Translations under genes and position numbers: made by a program
Part shown: piece by piece, positions 40,316 through 48,601 of the stretch
How positions within the stretch are numbered: the first letter of the stretch is position 1
Layout of the letters: each line of letters opens with the position of its first letter
The notes under the pieces: model-generated
The model's input: the letters and a program-made list of their open reading frames with translations, nothing else
Database searches by the model: none
Told to the model about the DNA's origin: nothing
Assembly: GCF_000242875.2 (NCBI RefSeq)
Contig: NZ_AEXL02000090.1
Coordinates: 62,001 to 126,000, forward strand
Origin: Candidatus Nitrosopumilus salarius BD31
Lineage (GTDB): Archaea > Thermoproteota > Nitrososphaeria > Nitrososphaerales > Nitrosopumilaceae
DNA: 64,000 nt
Direction of reading: 5' to 3'

Positions 40316-41395
40316 TTATACTCTGATGATATTTCGTGAAATTAAATTTTCAATTGCTCGTAGATATTCTGATTCTGAAATTTTTTCATCTAATAACCAA
40401 GCAGTTGTTGTTTTCCACCATTTTGGAATTACTGTTTGATGCAATGCCATGTCATATTTTGTATCAAAAAAATTGGTATCTGTGATATTTGTTTTTTCAC
40501 CCACTCTTAATACTTCTGTTTCGTGAAATTCATATGAGAATACTAGCCCTGTTTTTTTGTCTATTATTTTTACATTTTGACCTGTTGAATCCCGTGCTAA
40601 CCATGATTCTCTTACTTGATTATCTAAAATGTATGTAGTTGTTGCTACAATTTTCATACTCTTTGAGATGTTAGTTCCTATTTCAATTGGCATCGGTATT
40701 AAAAATTCATAGTTACAACATTCATTTGATTTATTGGTGCCATTTTTACTTAAAATCATCTCTTCATTTATGGCTCCCTCATCGGAAATTTTTTCAATGT
40801 TTAGGATGATCTCATCATCATTTATTGATTTGACTGTGTGCTTGATAGTATCTCCATTCCCAAACTTATCAAAGTGTGAATATTTAATGTAATCATCTTC
40901 TTGAAAACATAATCTTTCATTTATGCACTTTCTTTCTGATGGTTCTAATTTTATTACTCCTGCTTCTAATAACGTTCTAATTGAAAATGCAAATCCTTTA
41001 TCTTGATTTTCGTTATTAATCCACAATCTGGATTCTCTTTTGATCCAGTCTGGTATTGTATCCGAATATCCTACATGCCTTTCTTTGATGTATGATGAAT
41101 CTACTAAAAATTTTTCAATTTCTGCAATTAATACTAAATTCCTTCCAGGATGTGAACTATTCCATGCTATGTGGTTGTATAATATCGTGCATAGTCTTAG
41201 ATTTGGAAAATTTTGATGTAGATCAGCAAGTGCATACACTCCCAACAATTGATATTCATCATAAAAAAATTCGCAAAACCTCAAAACATCCTCGGATGTT
41301 TTTACTTCAAAATCTGGAGAATGTGCTGAAATATTTTGAATGTTAAAGCTTCCAATTATCACTAGTCCAAAAATCATAAAAATCACTTTATTCAA
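40316..41395 (-). CDS. Secreted protein with degenerate W-repeat module
   Basis: 359 residues with a cleavable-type signal (KVIFMIFGLVIIGSFNIQNISA). Two W-rich modules are present: IPDWIKRESRLWINNENQDKG around residue 115 and IPKWWKTTTAWLLDEKISESE at the C-terminus. They match the module IPxWVKNNAGWWA-x6-F-x2-GI-x2-LI shared by proteins at 41985, 49625 and 62598. Several Cys pairs (ECC, KCINERLC) may form disulfides. A surface-exposed role is likely; the function is unknown. Confidence 0.7.
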   Translation of the reverse strand: MNKVIFMIFGLVIIGSFNIQNISAHSPDFEVKTSEDVLRFCEFFYDEYQLLGVYALADLHQNFPNLRLCTILYNHIAWNSSHPGRNLVLIAEIEKFLVDSSYIKERHVGYSDTIPDWIKRESRLWINNENQDKGFAFSIRTLLEAGVIKLEPSERKCINERLCFQEDDYIKYSHFDKFGNGDTIKHTVKSINDDEIILNIEKISDEGAINEEMILSKNGTNKSNECCNYEFLIPMPIEIGTNISKSMKIVATTTYILDNQVRESWLARDSTGQNVKIIDKKTGLVFSYEFHETEVLRVGEKTNITDTNFFDTKYDMALHQTVIPKWWKTTTAWLLDEKISESEYLRAIENLISRNIIRV

Positions 41396-41549
41396 TAAGA
41401 CATCTTCTGAAGTTTTGACTTATTAATTTCATGTGAAAAATTCTAAAACATAGTGACCAATTTGGAATTTTAATTCAAAATTTGATATGTGTATTCTTTT
41501 TTCTTTAAATTGGCTAGGTTTTTATTTTTGATATCTTAAATAGAATATC

Positions 41550-41924
41550 ATGTCTGATGTAATGAAATTATATGATGAAAAATGTCGTCAATTACTCACA
41601 GAGTCCGAGATCCGCTTTGCTGGAATTGTTGATAAAGACGGACAACTAGTAGCTGGGGGTTTCAAAGAAGGATTGACTCCACATGAAGGTGATGAGACTC
41701 GACTGCAATCTTTTTTGGAGTTTGTATCTAAAGCCTCCATAAGAAAAGAATATGATGAAAGTTTAGGACCTATTAACTATCTTGCTGCAAGACGAGATAA
41801 AGCAGTTTTAGTAAGTTTCCCTTTCCCAATAACCCAAATTCTATTGTTGATTTCTGCCGAACCCACTGCAAATATTGAAAATCTTGCCAAAAAGGTTGTA
41901 GAAATATTTACTGATGTGAATTAA
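41550..41924 (+). CDS. Roadblock-like DUF6659-type protein
   Basis: 124 residues, no membrane segment. The middle (IRFAGIVDKDGQLVAGGFKEGL) and end (KAVLVSFPFPITQILLLISAE) match the partial protein at the left edge and the protein at 47458. The alternating strand/helix pattern resembles roadblock/profilin-like small domains. A TATA-like box near 41537 would fit a leaderless start at the in-frame ATG 41562 better than the one given. Function unknown. Confidence 0.75.
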   Translation: MSDVMKLYDEKCRQLLTESEIRFAGIVDKDGQLVAGGFKEGLTPHEGDETRLQSFLEFVSKASIRKEYDESLGPINYLAARRDKAVLVSFPFPITQILLLISAEPTANIENLAKKVVEIFTDVN

Positions 41925-41984
41925 ACTTTATTGAATAATACTGCGAATTCTTTAATTATATCTGATCAATTCTGGTCTTTGATT

Positions 41985-43010
41985 ATGTCGTCATTTTTTG
42001 CATTTTTTTTACTATTGCTGCTTGCCCCCTCAGGTTCTTTTCTTGCTTTTGCAACTGTTAATGATTTTACAACTGATAAAACACTATATCACACTGATGA
42101 CTCTCTTACGATTTCTGGAAATGTGGATTATGATCCCACTCGTTTCTCAATAATTCTTCAAATTATAACCCCCAGTGGAAATGGACTTGCTCATGTTGAC
42201 AGTATTATGCCAAAAAATGATGGTACTTTTTCAAAAACCATTCATGTGGGAGGACCTACTTGGTATGACGATGGCAGATACACAATAAAAATTTCCTATG
42301 GTGGAAACCTGGAAAAGTATATCGATTATGAAAAAATATCTGATTATGTACCTGATTCTTCTTCAAGCCGTTCTTCTTCAAGCAATTATGTTTCCAACAG
42401 TGCTGATACAGTCTCATCCTCATCTGAAAATCCAAATGTTGCATTTTCAGAAAATCCAAAAATGAGAATCTTGGGATTTCCCTCCTTTGACAAATCTCCT
42501 CAATACTATATTGACAGATATCAAAATGAACCTGATTACAAATCATGGTTTGATTCTCAATTTGCATCATATGCTATTGATGAAGTTGTGGGATATTCAT
42601 CCACACATGTTCAAAATTTTCCCTCCTTTGACAAATCTCCTCAATACTATATTGACAGATATCAAAATGAACCTGATTACAAATCATGGTTTGATTCTCA
42701 ATTTCCAGACGAAACCATTTATAATATATTAGGATTCTCCACTTACATCCCTGATTGGATTAAGACATATGCTCAAAATTGGGCTACTGGTGAAATTTCT
42801 GATAATGAGTTTATGATTGGATTGGATTTTATGCTTCAAAATAAAATTATTGTAATCTCTGATTTCAACTATTCTCATTCTTCTATAGATGATATTCCTT
42901 CTTGGTTTAGAAATACGGCTCATTGGTGGGCTGCTGATTTGATTTCACAACAAGAATTCATCAATTCAATAAAATACCTTATTCAAGAAGATATTATCCT
43001 GATTGATTAA
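41985..43010 (+). CDS. Secreted repeat protein with two W-modules
   Basis: About 341 residues from the ATG at 41985, which directly precedes a signal peptide (SSFFAFFLLLLLAPSGSFLAFA); an upstream TTG at 41931 would place polar residues before it. After a beta-sandwich-like domain (~25-125) and a Ser-rich linker come two identical 29-residue repeats (FPSFDKSPQYYIDRYQNEPD...), then two W-modules (IPDWIKTYAQNWATGEIS; IPSWFRNTAHWWAADLIS). Most likely cell-surface. Function unknown. Confidence 0.75.
   Translation: MSSFFAFFLLLLLAPSGSFLAFATVNDFTTDKTLYHTDDSLTISGNVDYDPTRFSIILQIITPSGNGLAHVDSIMPKNDGTFSKTIHVGGPTWYDDGRYTIKISYGGNLEKYIDYEKISDYVPDSSSSRSSSSNYVSNSADTVSSSSENPNVAFSENPKMRILGFPSFDKSPQYYIDRYQNEPDYKSWFDSQFASYAIDEVVGYSSTHVQNFPSFDKSPQYYIDRYQNEPDYKSWFDSQFPDETIYNILGFSTYIPDWIKTYAQNWATGEISDNEFMIGLDFMLQNKIIVISDFNYSHSSIDDIPSWFRNTAHWWAADLISQQEFINSIKYLIQEDIILID
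42477..42704 (+). repeat. Perfect 87-bp direct repeat inside a secreted-protein gene
   Basis: Bases 42477-42563 and 42618-42704 are identical over 87 bp, 141 bp apart, in frame (29 identical residues, period 47). Identity at synonymous positions points to a recent duplication or gene conversion. Confidence 0.95.
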
Positions 43011-43049
43011 TTTAGAATGCTTTTAATTTAATACATTCCAATATTATTT

Positions 43050-43505
43050 ATGAAAGCTACTTTTGGCGCAGGATGTTTTTGGCACGTTGAAGATTTACTT
43101 GATAAAACTAAAGGTGTGAAATCTACTACTGTAGGATATATTGGTGGACAATTACCAAACCCCACTTACGAAGAAGTGTGTACTGATAAAACAGGCCATG
43201 CTGAAGCAGTGGAAGTAGAATATGATCCAAAAGAAATCTCTTATCAAGAACTTCTTGATGTGTTTTGGAATAATCATAATCCTACAACATTAAATCGTCA
43301 AGGTCCTGACGTTGGAATTCAATATCGCTCAGCAATTTTCTATCATAATGAAGAACAAAAAGAAATTGCTGAAAAGTCAAAACAATTCCTTGAGCAGTCG
43401 GGAAAATATGACCGTCCAATTGTTACTGAAATTGTTCCAGCACCATTATTCTACAAAGCAGAAGAGTATCATCAAAAATATTTTAAAAAGCACGGATTTT
43501 CATAA
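43050..43505 (+). CDS. msrA: Peptide-methionine (S)-S-oxide reductase MsrA
   Basis: A 151-residue enzyme that reduces methionine-S-sulfoxide in oxidised proteins. The active site GAGCFWHVE is at residues 6-14 (catalytic Cys9, general-acid Glu14), with the family GYIGG and the H-x-N-P-T segment ([21 protein letters not shown]). No second resolving Cys is present near the C-terminus, so a one-Cys mechanism with an external reductant is likely. No MsrB domain is fused. Confidence 0.96.
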   Translation: MKATFGAGCFWHVEDLLDKTKGVKSTTVGYIGGQLPNPTYEEVCTDKTGHAEAVEVEYDPKEISYQELLDVFWNNHNPTTLNRQGPDVGIQYRSAIFYHNEEQKEIAEKSKQFLEQSGKYDRPIVTEIVPAPLFYKAEEYHQKYFKKHGFS

Positions 43506-43507
43506 AT

Positions 43508-43939
43508 CTATTTTACAACAACTACTGGGATCTTCGATGTGTGTATAACATAATTTGATACGCTTCCAAAGAACATCTCCTTAGCTGAACTTCTTCCACG
43601 TGAGCCTATGACGATCATATCAAAATTTTCTTTACCGTGTGCAAGTTTGATAATATTATACCCTATTTCTCCTCGTATTATTTTTTCTTTAAACACAATT
43701 CCATTCTGAGCTGCTAGTATCTTGGCCTGTTCCATGAATTTTTTTACTTCTTTACTTAGTGATTTTTCCACCGAACCCACACCTCTGAATTCTGAATGTG
43801 GGGGTGCGTAAATTGCATAAACTCCCGTAATGATGGCACCACAATGTCTTGCCAATATTATGGCTGTCTCGAGACCTCGAAATGAGTTTTTTGAGCCGTC
43901 TAAAGGAACTAAAATTTTTGAAATTTTCTTTTTTAACAC
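43508..43939 (-). CDS. Universal stress protein (UspA family)
   Basis: 143 residues with the Usp alpha/beta fold. It begins ISKILVPLDGSKNSFRGLE and has the ATP-binding G-x2-G-x9-G(S/T) motif as GSRGRSSAKEMFFGSVS. It probably binds ATP and acts in stress response. It converges with msrA, two bases apart, so both oxidative-stress type genes lie together. Single-domain cytoplasmic form. Confidence 0.93.
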   Translation of the reverse strand: MLKKKISKILVPLDGSKNSFRGLETAIILARHCGAIITGVYAIYAPPHSEFRGVGSVEKSLSKEVKKFMEQAKILAAQNGIVFKEKIIRGEIGYNIIKLAHGKENFDMIVIGSRGRSSAKEMFFGSVSNYVIHTSKIPVVVVK

Positions 43940-44066
43940 ATTATTCGAATATTTCTCATATTAAAAAACATACTTCATATCACTGGTTTAAAAAGTAAGA
44001 TATAACTAATGAACTGATCGCCAAATTGACTAAAACTTATCTAGTCAGCTAATTGAAGCTAAAATA

Positions 44067-44858
44067 GTGGAAGAAAAATTTATTCAAATCGATGGCAATA
44101 AAATCCGCTATCTTGAGTCCGGAAATTCTAAAAAAACATTGGTACTAATTCATGGGCTAGGTGCTTCAGCTGAAAGATGGAGTCAAGTTATTCCTATATT
44201 TGCAGAACAATTTCGTGTTGTAGTTCCAGATCTGATAGGATTTGGATATAGTGATAAACCTCTTGTTGATTACACTCCTGAATTCTTTTTAGATTTTCTG
44301 GAAAAGTTTTTTGTTGAATCTAAAATTGATTGTCCTAATATTATTGGTTCTTCATTAGGTGGTCAATTATCTGCAGAGTATGCATCGTCCCATTCTCAAA
44401 ATATTGAAAAACTTGTCCTAGTGTCTCCTGCTGGAGCAATGAAACAATCTACCCCTGCACTTGATGCGTATATCATGGCTGCATTATATCCAAATGATCA
44501 AAGTGCAAAAAACGCCTTTGAAATGATGGAAGCATCTGGGGAAGATATAGAAGATGAAATTGTTAGTGGTTTTGTAGAACGTATGCGATTGCCTAATGCA
44601 AAGCTTGCATTCATGTCCACTGTATTAGGTCTAAAAAATTCTGAATTGATTACATCCAAACTTCCTTCAATATCTGTCCCAACTCTAATTATTTGGGGCG
44701 CAAATGATCCAGTAATCCCAATAAACTATGCCGATGACTTTGTTTCTTCAATTCAGGATTGCAGGTTTTTTAGAATGGATGGATGTGGACATACTCCATA
44801 TGTTCAGGATCCAAATGTTTTTGCATCCAAGGTTTTGGAGTTTCTAAATGGGATTTAG
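44067..44858 (+). CDS. Alpha/beta hydrolase linked to the PHA genes
   Basis: 263 residues from a GTG start. The fold is complete: HGLGASAERW oxyanion loop, nucleophile Ser in GSSLGGQLS, acid Asp in WGANDPVIP and catalytic His in DGCGHTPYVQ. It lies 37 bases before the phasin-like gene on the same strand. A role as PHA depolymerase or a thioesterase releasing monomers is plausible by position, not by sequence. Confidence 0.85.
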   Translation: MEEKFIQIDGNKIRYLESGNSKKTLVLIHGLGASAERWSQVIPIFAEQFRVVVPDLIGFGYSDKPLVDYTPEFFLDFLEKFFVESKIDCPNIIGSSLGGQLSAEYASSHSQNIEKLVLVSPAGAMKQSTPALDAYIMAALYPNDQSAKNAFEMMEASGEDIEDEIVSGFVERMRLPNAKLAFMSTVLGLKNSELITSKLPSISVPTLIIWGANDPVIPINYADDFVSSIQDCRFFRMDGCGHTPYVQDPNVFASKVLEFLNGI

Positions 44859-44894
44859 ATCTACTTAAATAACAGTTGTTTCCTACCATTACCA

Positions 44895-45320
44895 ATGAAT
44901 GGTAATCAAAACCTCTATGATCCTTCTGAGATGTTCAAGTCTTGGATCCAAAAAAGTGGACGTGCTCAAGCAGAATTTATGAAAAATTTTGGTGCGTTGA
45001 TGACAAATCAACCTGGTCAAACTTTCAATCCTTTAGAGACCCTAAAAGGAGTTTCTGACAGTGCTAGACAAACTCAATCCAACATGATGGAAAACATGTC
45101 TTCAATTCAAAGCAAAAGTATGGATACCATGTTCAACATCGGCCAAATGCTTCCTTCCTTTATGAATTGGGGTGCTTACAAAACTACCATTAGTAGTAAT
45201 GGAAGAATCTCTATTCCTGAAGCTGAACGTAATGCACTTGGTTTAGGTGACGGTGATTTGGTTCAAGTCATTATTTTGCCAATAGCAAAAAAATCAAAAA
45301 ATAAGGAGGTGAAACAATGA
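44895..45320 (+). CDS. Phasin-like protein with AbrB/SpoVT-type C-terminus
   Basis: 141 residues. The helical, Met/Gln-rich N-terminal part (residues ~1-95) resembles a phasin that would coat PHA granules. The C-terminal ~40 residues (TTISSNGRISIPEAERNALGLGDGDLVQVIILP) are a swapped-hairpin AbrB/SpoVT DNA-binding domain. A protein that binds both the granule and DNA would resemble bacterial PhaR autoregulators, but the domains are different; this is inference. The 3' end holds the next gene's ribosome-binding site. Confidence 0.75.
   Translation: MNGNQNLYDPSEMFKSWIQKSGRAQAEFMKNFGALMTNQPGQTFNPLETLKGVSDSARQTQSNMMENMSSIQSKSMDTMFNIGQMLPSFMNWGAYKTTISSNGRISIPEAERNALGLGDGDLVQVIILPIAKKSKNKEVKQ
45303..45312 (+). 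promoter_or_regulatory. Strong Shine-Dalgarno site of the phasin gene
   Basis: AAGGAGGTGA pairs with all ten bases of the 16S 3' end (TCACCTCCTT at 33812-33821) and lies four bases before the ATG at 45317. It is inside the preceding coding region. Full-length complementarity is unusual in this window, where most starts look leaderless. Confidence 0.92.
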
Positions 45321-45745
45321 GTAAAAACGAAACAACACAAACAAATTCCAAAGATATATTTTCTGCATATCAAGAAAGTGTAGACAAACTCTTCAATGGT
45401 ATTAAACAATCAGTACCACAGTATCATCAATCAATTACTAACGTACAACAAGAATACCTACAAGCATATGAAAATGTAGTAGATTCAAGTATCTCACTAC
45501 AAAAAGAATATGTAAAGAAAGCAGGTATTGCATCAAACATTCCTGAAGCAACACTAAAAGTAATACATGATACAACTGAAGAATTTATGAAGGCAGCTTC
45601 TATACAAAATCAAGTGGCACTTGCAACTATCGATGCAACACAACAAAACATTAAAACATTCAACGATAATGCAAAGTCATTTGCTGACCTAAATAAGAAC
45701 ATTCTACAATCTTGGATTTCAGCATTCACCACAAAGAACAACTAG
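45317..45745 (+). CDS. Phasin (PHA granule-associated protein)
   Basis: 142 residues, all helical and amphipathic, Gln/Asn/Ser-rich, without Cys. It matches the pattern of phasins, which cover polyhydroxyalkanoate granules (YQESVDKLFNGIKQSVPQY; EEFMKAASIQNQVALATIDATQQNIKTF). Codon use is enriched in ACA, AAC and CTA relative to neighbours and the ribosome-binding site is perfect, so high expression is expected. It overlaps the preceding gene by four bases. Confidence 0.85.
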   Translation: MSKNETTQTNSKDIFSAYQESVDKLFNGIKQSVPQYHQSITNVQQEYLQAYENVVDSSISLQKEYVKKAGIASNIPEATLKVIHDTTEEFMKAASIQNQVALATIDATQQNIKTFNDNAKSFADLNKNILQSWISAFTTKNN

Positions 45746-45750
45746 TGGTA

Positions 45751-45773
45751 TTTTTTTATTTTTTTATTTTTTT
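45751..45773 (+). terminator. Triple T7 terminator between phasin and phaC
   Basis: Three runs of seven T separated by single A residues begin six bases after the phasin stop. Archaeal RNA polymerase terminates on oligo-T, so this should end the phasin transcript. It touches the stop codon of the convergent phaC gene. Confidence 0.8.
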
Positions 45774-46836
45774 ATGACCTTTCAGCCAACCATTGTCCTA
45801 GCTCCGGTAAAACCTTCTTTTGTGATAATGAACTAGCAATCATTCCTACATGGCCTGTTGGATACATCCTCAATGTTTTATCTTCACTTCCTACTGCATA
45901 ATGTAATGGCATGCTGCACTCTGGTGAAACTAAATGATCTCCCACGGCAATCTGTGTGAAAATGGGCATATCGATTTTCTTCAAATCTATGTGTTCGCCT
46001 CCAACATACATTTTATTTTGAATAAGAAGATTTTCTTGATAGATATCTTTAATCCACTGTTTGAATAATTCTCCTGGTATTGGTGGTGTGTCACCTAGCC
46101 ATTTTTCTACTCTGAGAAAATTATCCACGAACTGTTTATTGTCTATATTTTTAAAAAATTTGACATATTTTTCAATTCCTTGCTCAAATGGTTTGAGTAC
46201 TGAAAAGCAATAATACATAAATTCTGGAGGCATGTTTCCTATCGTATCTACCATTTTATCTACATCCATATGCTTTGCAAGATTGCTTATCACTGTAGTA
46301 TCGCGCCATCCGTCAATAACTGGTGCTGTTGCTATGTAGTTTTTCACACTTTCTGGATGCAATGATGCATAAGTAGTAGCAATTGTCCCTCCAGTACAAT
46401 ATCCTTGCAATGAAATTTTTTCAGAAGATGACTCGTTTTTGATATGTTCTACAGATGAATCCAAATAACCATTAACATAATCATCAAAATCAAGATATTT
46501 GTCCATGCTGGTGGGCGTACCCCAATCTAACATATACACATCAAATCCTTGTAAAAGCAAATTCCTCACCCAACTTTTTTCTGGTTGAATGTCTAGTATG
46601 TGATATCTGTTAATCAGTGCATATGAAATTAACAATGGTGTCTTATGCTGTTTCTCAGTAAGTGGTCTGTAGTGCAATAATCTTGTTTTATCTATCTGTT
46701 GTACAATATCATGTGGTGTGACCTCTAAACTAATTTCATCCGGAGCTGAAACTAATTTTGGTGCATTAATAACATTTTTGCTGAATTTTAAAATCTCTTC
46801 TACAATTTTTGGGTCTATATGTGATTCACTTTGCAT
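45772..46836 (-). CDS. phaC: Class III poly(3-hydroxyalkanoate) synthase subunit PhaC
   Basis: 354 residues, the normal class III length. The catalytic Cys147 lies in the lipase-like box GYCTGG; Asp (VGDHLVSPECS) and His (PTGHVGMIA) complete the triad. It polymerises hydroxyacyl-CoA to PHA storage polymer and needs PhaE. It starts within the end of phaE (11-base overlap), so the two subunits are translationally coupled. It converges with the phasin gene. The monomer could come from 3-hydroxybutyryl-CoA of the carbon-fixation cycle. Confidence 0.95.
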   Translation of the reverse strand: MQSESHIDPKIVEEILKFSKNVINAPKLVSAPDEISLEVTPHDIVQQIDKTRLLHYRPLTEKQHKTPLLISYALINRYHILDIQPEKSWVRNLLLQGFDVYMLDWGTPTSMDKYLDFDDYVNGYLDSSVEHIKNESSSEKISLQGYCTGGTIATTYASLHPESVKNYIATAPVIDGWRDTTVISNLAKHMDVDKMVDTIGNMPPEFMYYCFSVLKPFEQGIEKYVKFFKNIDNKQFVDNFLRVEKWLGDTPPIPGELFKQWIKDIYQENLLIQNKMYVGGEHIDLKKIDMPIFTQIAVGDHLVSPECSMPLHYAVGSEDKTLRMYPTGHVGMIASSLSQKKVLPELGQWLAERS

Positions 46837-47404
46837 TTTTCTTCATCTCTTGTTTTTTCAATTCTAATTCTAATTTTGACACTCTTTTTTTAAGAGAATG
46901 CATTTCTTTATACACTTCGTCAATTTCTTCCTTACTGGGAAGATTAACTGATTGCAAAATTACATTTGTGATGTTATTCCAATGTTTAGTTAATTCAAGT
47001 TCCTTGGATACTAATTTTCCATAATTTTCTCCAAATTTTTCCGAATCAAATAATTCTGTAAAATCATTATCAAAAATATCTATCCATATTCTTTTGAACG
47101 CCTCAATTTGCTCAACATCTTGAGGTATGTCTGGAACTTTTAGATTTGTTTTCTTTTGTGCAATGCCCCATGTGTCTGCAAGTTGTTTGTAATATTCAGT
47201 AAGATACTGATTAAATTCCATGAGGTCATCATTTATTTCAATTAATTCTGTTGATATTTTCTTTGAATTAGATGCAAATGCTCGCATTGGTCCAATTGAA
47301 CTGAGAGCTTGAGGCTTGCTTGACATCAAATGAATGATATCTGTCCAGAAAAGCGATAAATGCTTGTAATAATCGGTAGTATTTTTTGATGGTTCTGATT
47401 GCAC
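46826..47404 (-). CDS. phaE: PHA synthase subunit PhaE
   Basis: 192 residues, helical, with no enzyme motif. It activates PhaC in class III synthases. It has the family segment WIDIFDNDFTELFDSEKFGENYGKLVS followed by a C-terminal coiled coil (KKRVSKLELELKKQEMKK). It is directly upstream of phaC and overlaps it. Archaeal PhaE is much shorter than bacterial forms, and this length fits. Confidence 0.9.
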   Translation of the reverse strand: MQSEPSKNTTDYYKHLSLFWTDIIHLMSSKPQALSSIGPMRAFASNSKKISTELIEINDDLMEFNQYLTEYYKQLADTWGIAQKKTNLKVPDIPQDVEQIEAFKRIWIDIFDNDFTELFDSEKFGENYGKLVSKELELTKHWNNITNVILQSVNLPSKEEIDEVYKEMHSLKKRVSKLELELKKQEMKKNAK

Positions 47405-47457
47405 AGCTATCTATAAACAGAGATCTCAATAAATAGTTCGCTTGTAAAACTAGACCC

Positions 47458-47850
47458 ATGGATGATACCGAAACACTCGAAAAAATCTGTAAAAAACTCT
47501 TGAAATTAGATCTAAAAATGCGCTCTGCTAGATTCATCAATAACAGAGGTCATTTAATAGCTGGGGGGATGAAGGAAGGGTTACTCTCACTTGAAAATCA
47601 AAAACAAGATGAAATGATGTTCATGGAACTTGCATTACGTGTTAGGATGAGACATGAATTTGATAAAGAATTCGGTGAGGTTCATTTTTCAATGTCTTAT
47701 AGAGACAAGGTAATTGTAATGAGTTTCCCTCTGACAAATGATGATGTCTTGCTACTTTCTTGTGAAAAAGACATTAACTTTGGTAAATTACCCTTTAAAG
47801 TTCTTAAAATTATAGACCCTCTAAAAAAATCTCCAATGAAGACCTTCTAA
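47458..47850 (+). CDS. Roadblock-like DUF6659-type protein
   Basis: 130 residues. It matches the proteins at 41550 and 1-237 in MRSARFINNRGHLIAGGMKEGLL and DKVIVMSFPLTNDDVLLLSCEK. It is divergent from phaE and followed by a phosphoribosyltransferase. Three members in 64 kb shows a family expansion. Function unknown. Confidence 0.75.
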   Translation: MDDTETLEKICKKLLKLDLKMRSARFINNRGHLIAGGMKEGLLSLENQKQDEMMFMELALRVRMRHEFDKEFGEVHFSMSYRDKVIVMSFPLTNDDVLLLSCEKDINFGKLPFKVLKIIDPLKKSPMKTF

Positions 47851-47889
47851 TCATAACAACTTAATCTTACTACTATTGGTTGTGACTAT

Positions 47890-48303
47890 ATGGCTTTGGA
47901 ACAAAATGTGAGTTGGTCTGAAATAGAATCAATGATAAAAGCACTTGCCAAAAAAATCTCCAATTCTTCACGAACCTATTCTAGTATTACTACTCTGAGT
48001 AGAGGCGGTTTGGTTCCCTCACGTTTATTAGCAGATCATTTAGGGATTAAAAAAATCCTTGTTGATAAAAAATCCATCTCATCAAATTCATTGTTTGTAG
48101 ATGATATTTTTGATACTGGTGACACCTTTGCTAAAATTCTGCCTAAAGTAGACAATCCTTCAAAATTAACTTTTGTTACGCTATTTGTACGTCGTGAAAA
48201 AAAATATCCAAAACAACTAATCTACGCAAAAAAAACTGCTAGCAAACAAGGTTATGTTGTTTTTCCTTGGGATAGATTTGAATTTCAAAGATCTAAAAAA
48301 TAA
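47890..48303 (+). CDS. Phosphoribosyltransferase-family protein
   Basis: 137 residues. The PRPP-binding motif LFVDDIFDTGDTF is clear, and the type I fold starts with TTLSRGGLVPSRLLADHLG. It resembles archaeal Gpt/Hpt-like xanthine or guanine PRTases but is short and the hood region is minimal. It could be a nucleobase salvage enzyme. It converges with the GIY-YIG-like gene. Confidence 0.85.
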   Translation: MALEQNVSWSEIESMIKALAKKISNSSRTYSSITTLSRGGLVPSRLLADHLGIKKILVDKKSISSNSLFVDDIFDTGDTFAKILPKVDNPSKLTFVTLFVRREKKYPKQLIYAKKTASKQGYVVFPWDRFEFQRSKK

Positions 48304-48307
48304 TCTT

Positions 48308-48601
48308 TTAATTCATACACTCTGGGGCTTTACCCTCGTGACGTTTCTTATACTCTGCGATTAATTCGTTTTTTATCCTTCCAAAATCTTTTTCCTTTCT
48401 GTATCTGAATCTTGTAGCATTAGAAACACATTTTTCAGAAATGTCCTCAATTGTTTTTTTCATATTTTCTGACCCTCCGATATACAATATTTTCATGGCT
48501 GCATGCATCATGAATACTCCTGATGCTTCAGGAACTTTTGAAACCATATCTTGGTTAAAGTCTAACCAGTCAGACCATTCTATCTGCTGTATTTTATTCA
48601 T
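48308..48601 (-). CDS. Small GIY-YIG-like protein
   Basis: 97 residues. VPEASGVFMMHAAMKILYIGGSENMKKTI has the shape of a GIY-YIG nuclease start, with GVF in place of GIY and LYIGGS in place of YIG. A Glu is available downstream (KNELIAEY), but the Tyr of GIY is missing, so activity is uncertain. It overlaps the end of tfb by eight bases and is likely co-transcribed with it. Confidence 0.6.
   Translation of the reverse strand: MNKIQQIEWSDWLDFNQDMVSKVPEASGVFMMHAAMKILYIGGSENMKKTIEDISEKCVSNATRFRYRKEKDFGRIKNELIAEYKKRHEGKAPECMN

Noticed and set aside
40257-40316. 19-codon ORF (MKKVSKENLIDYALIKCHL)
   Set aside because: Too short, no promoter or ribosome-binding site evident, no family.
42487-42732. 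81-codon alternative frame across the 87-bp repeats
   Set aside because: It is a shadow frame of the secreted repeat protein; repeats keep it open by chance.
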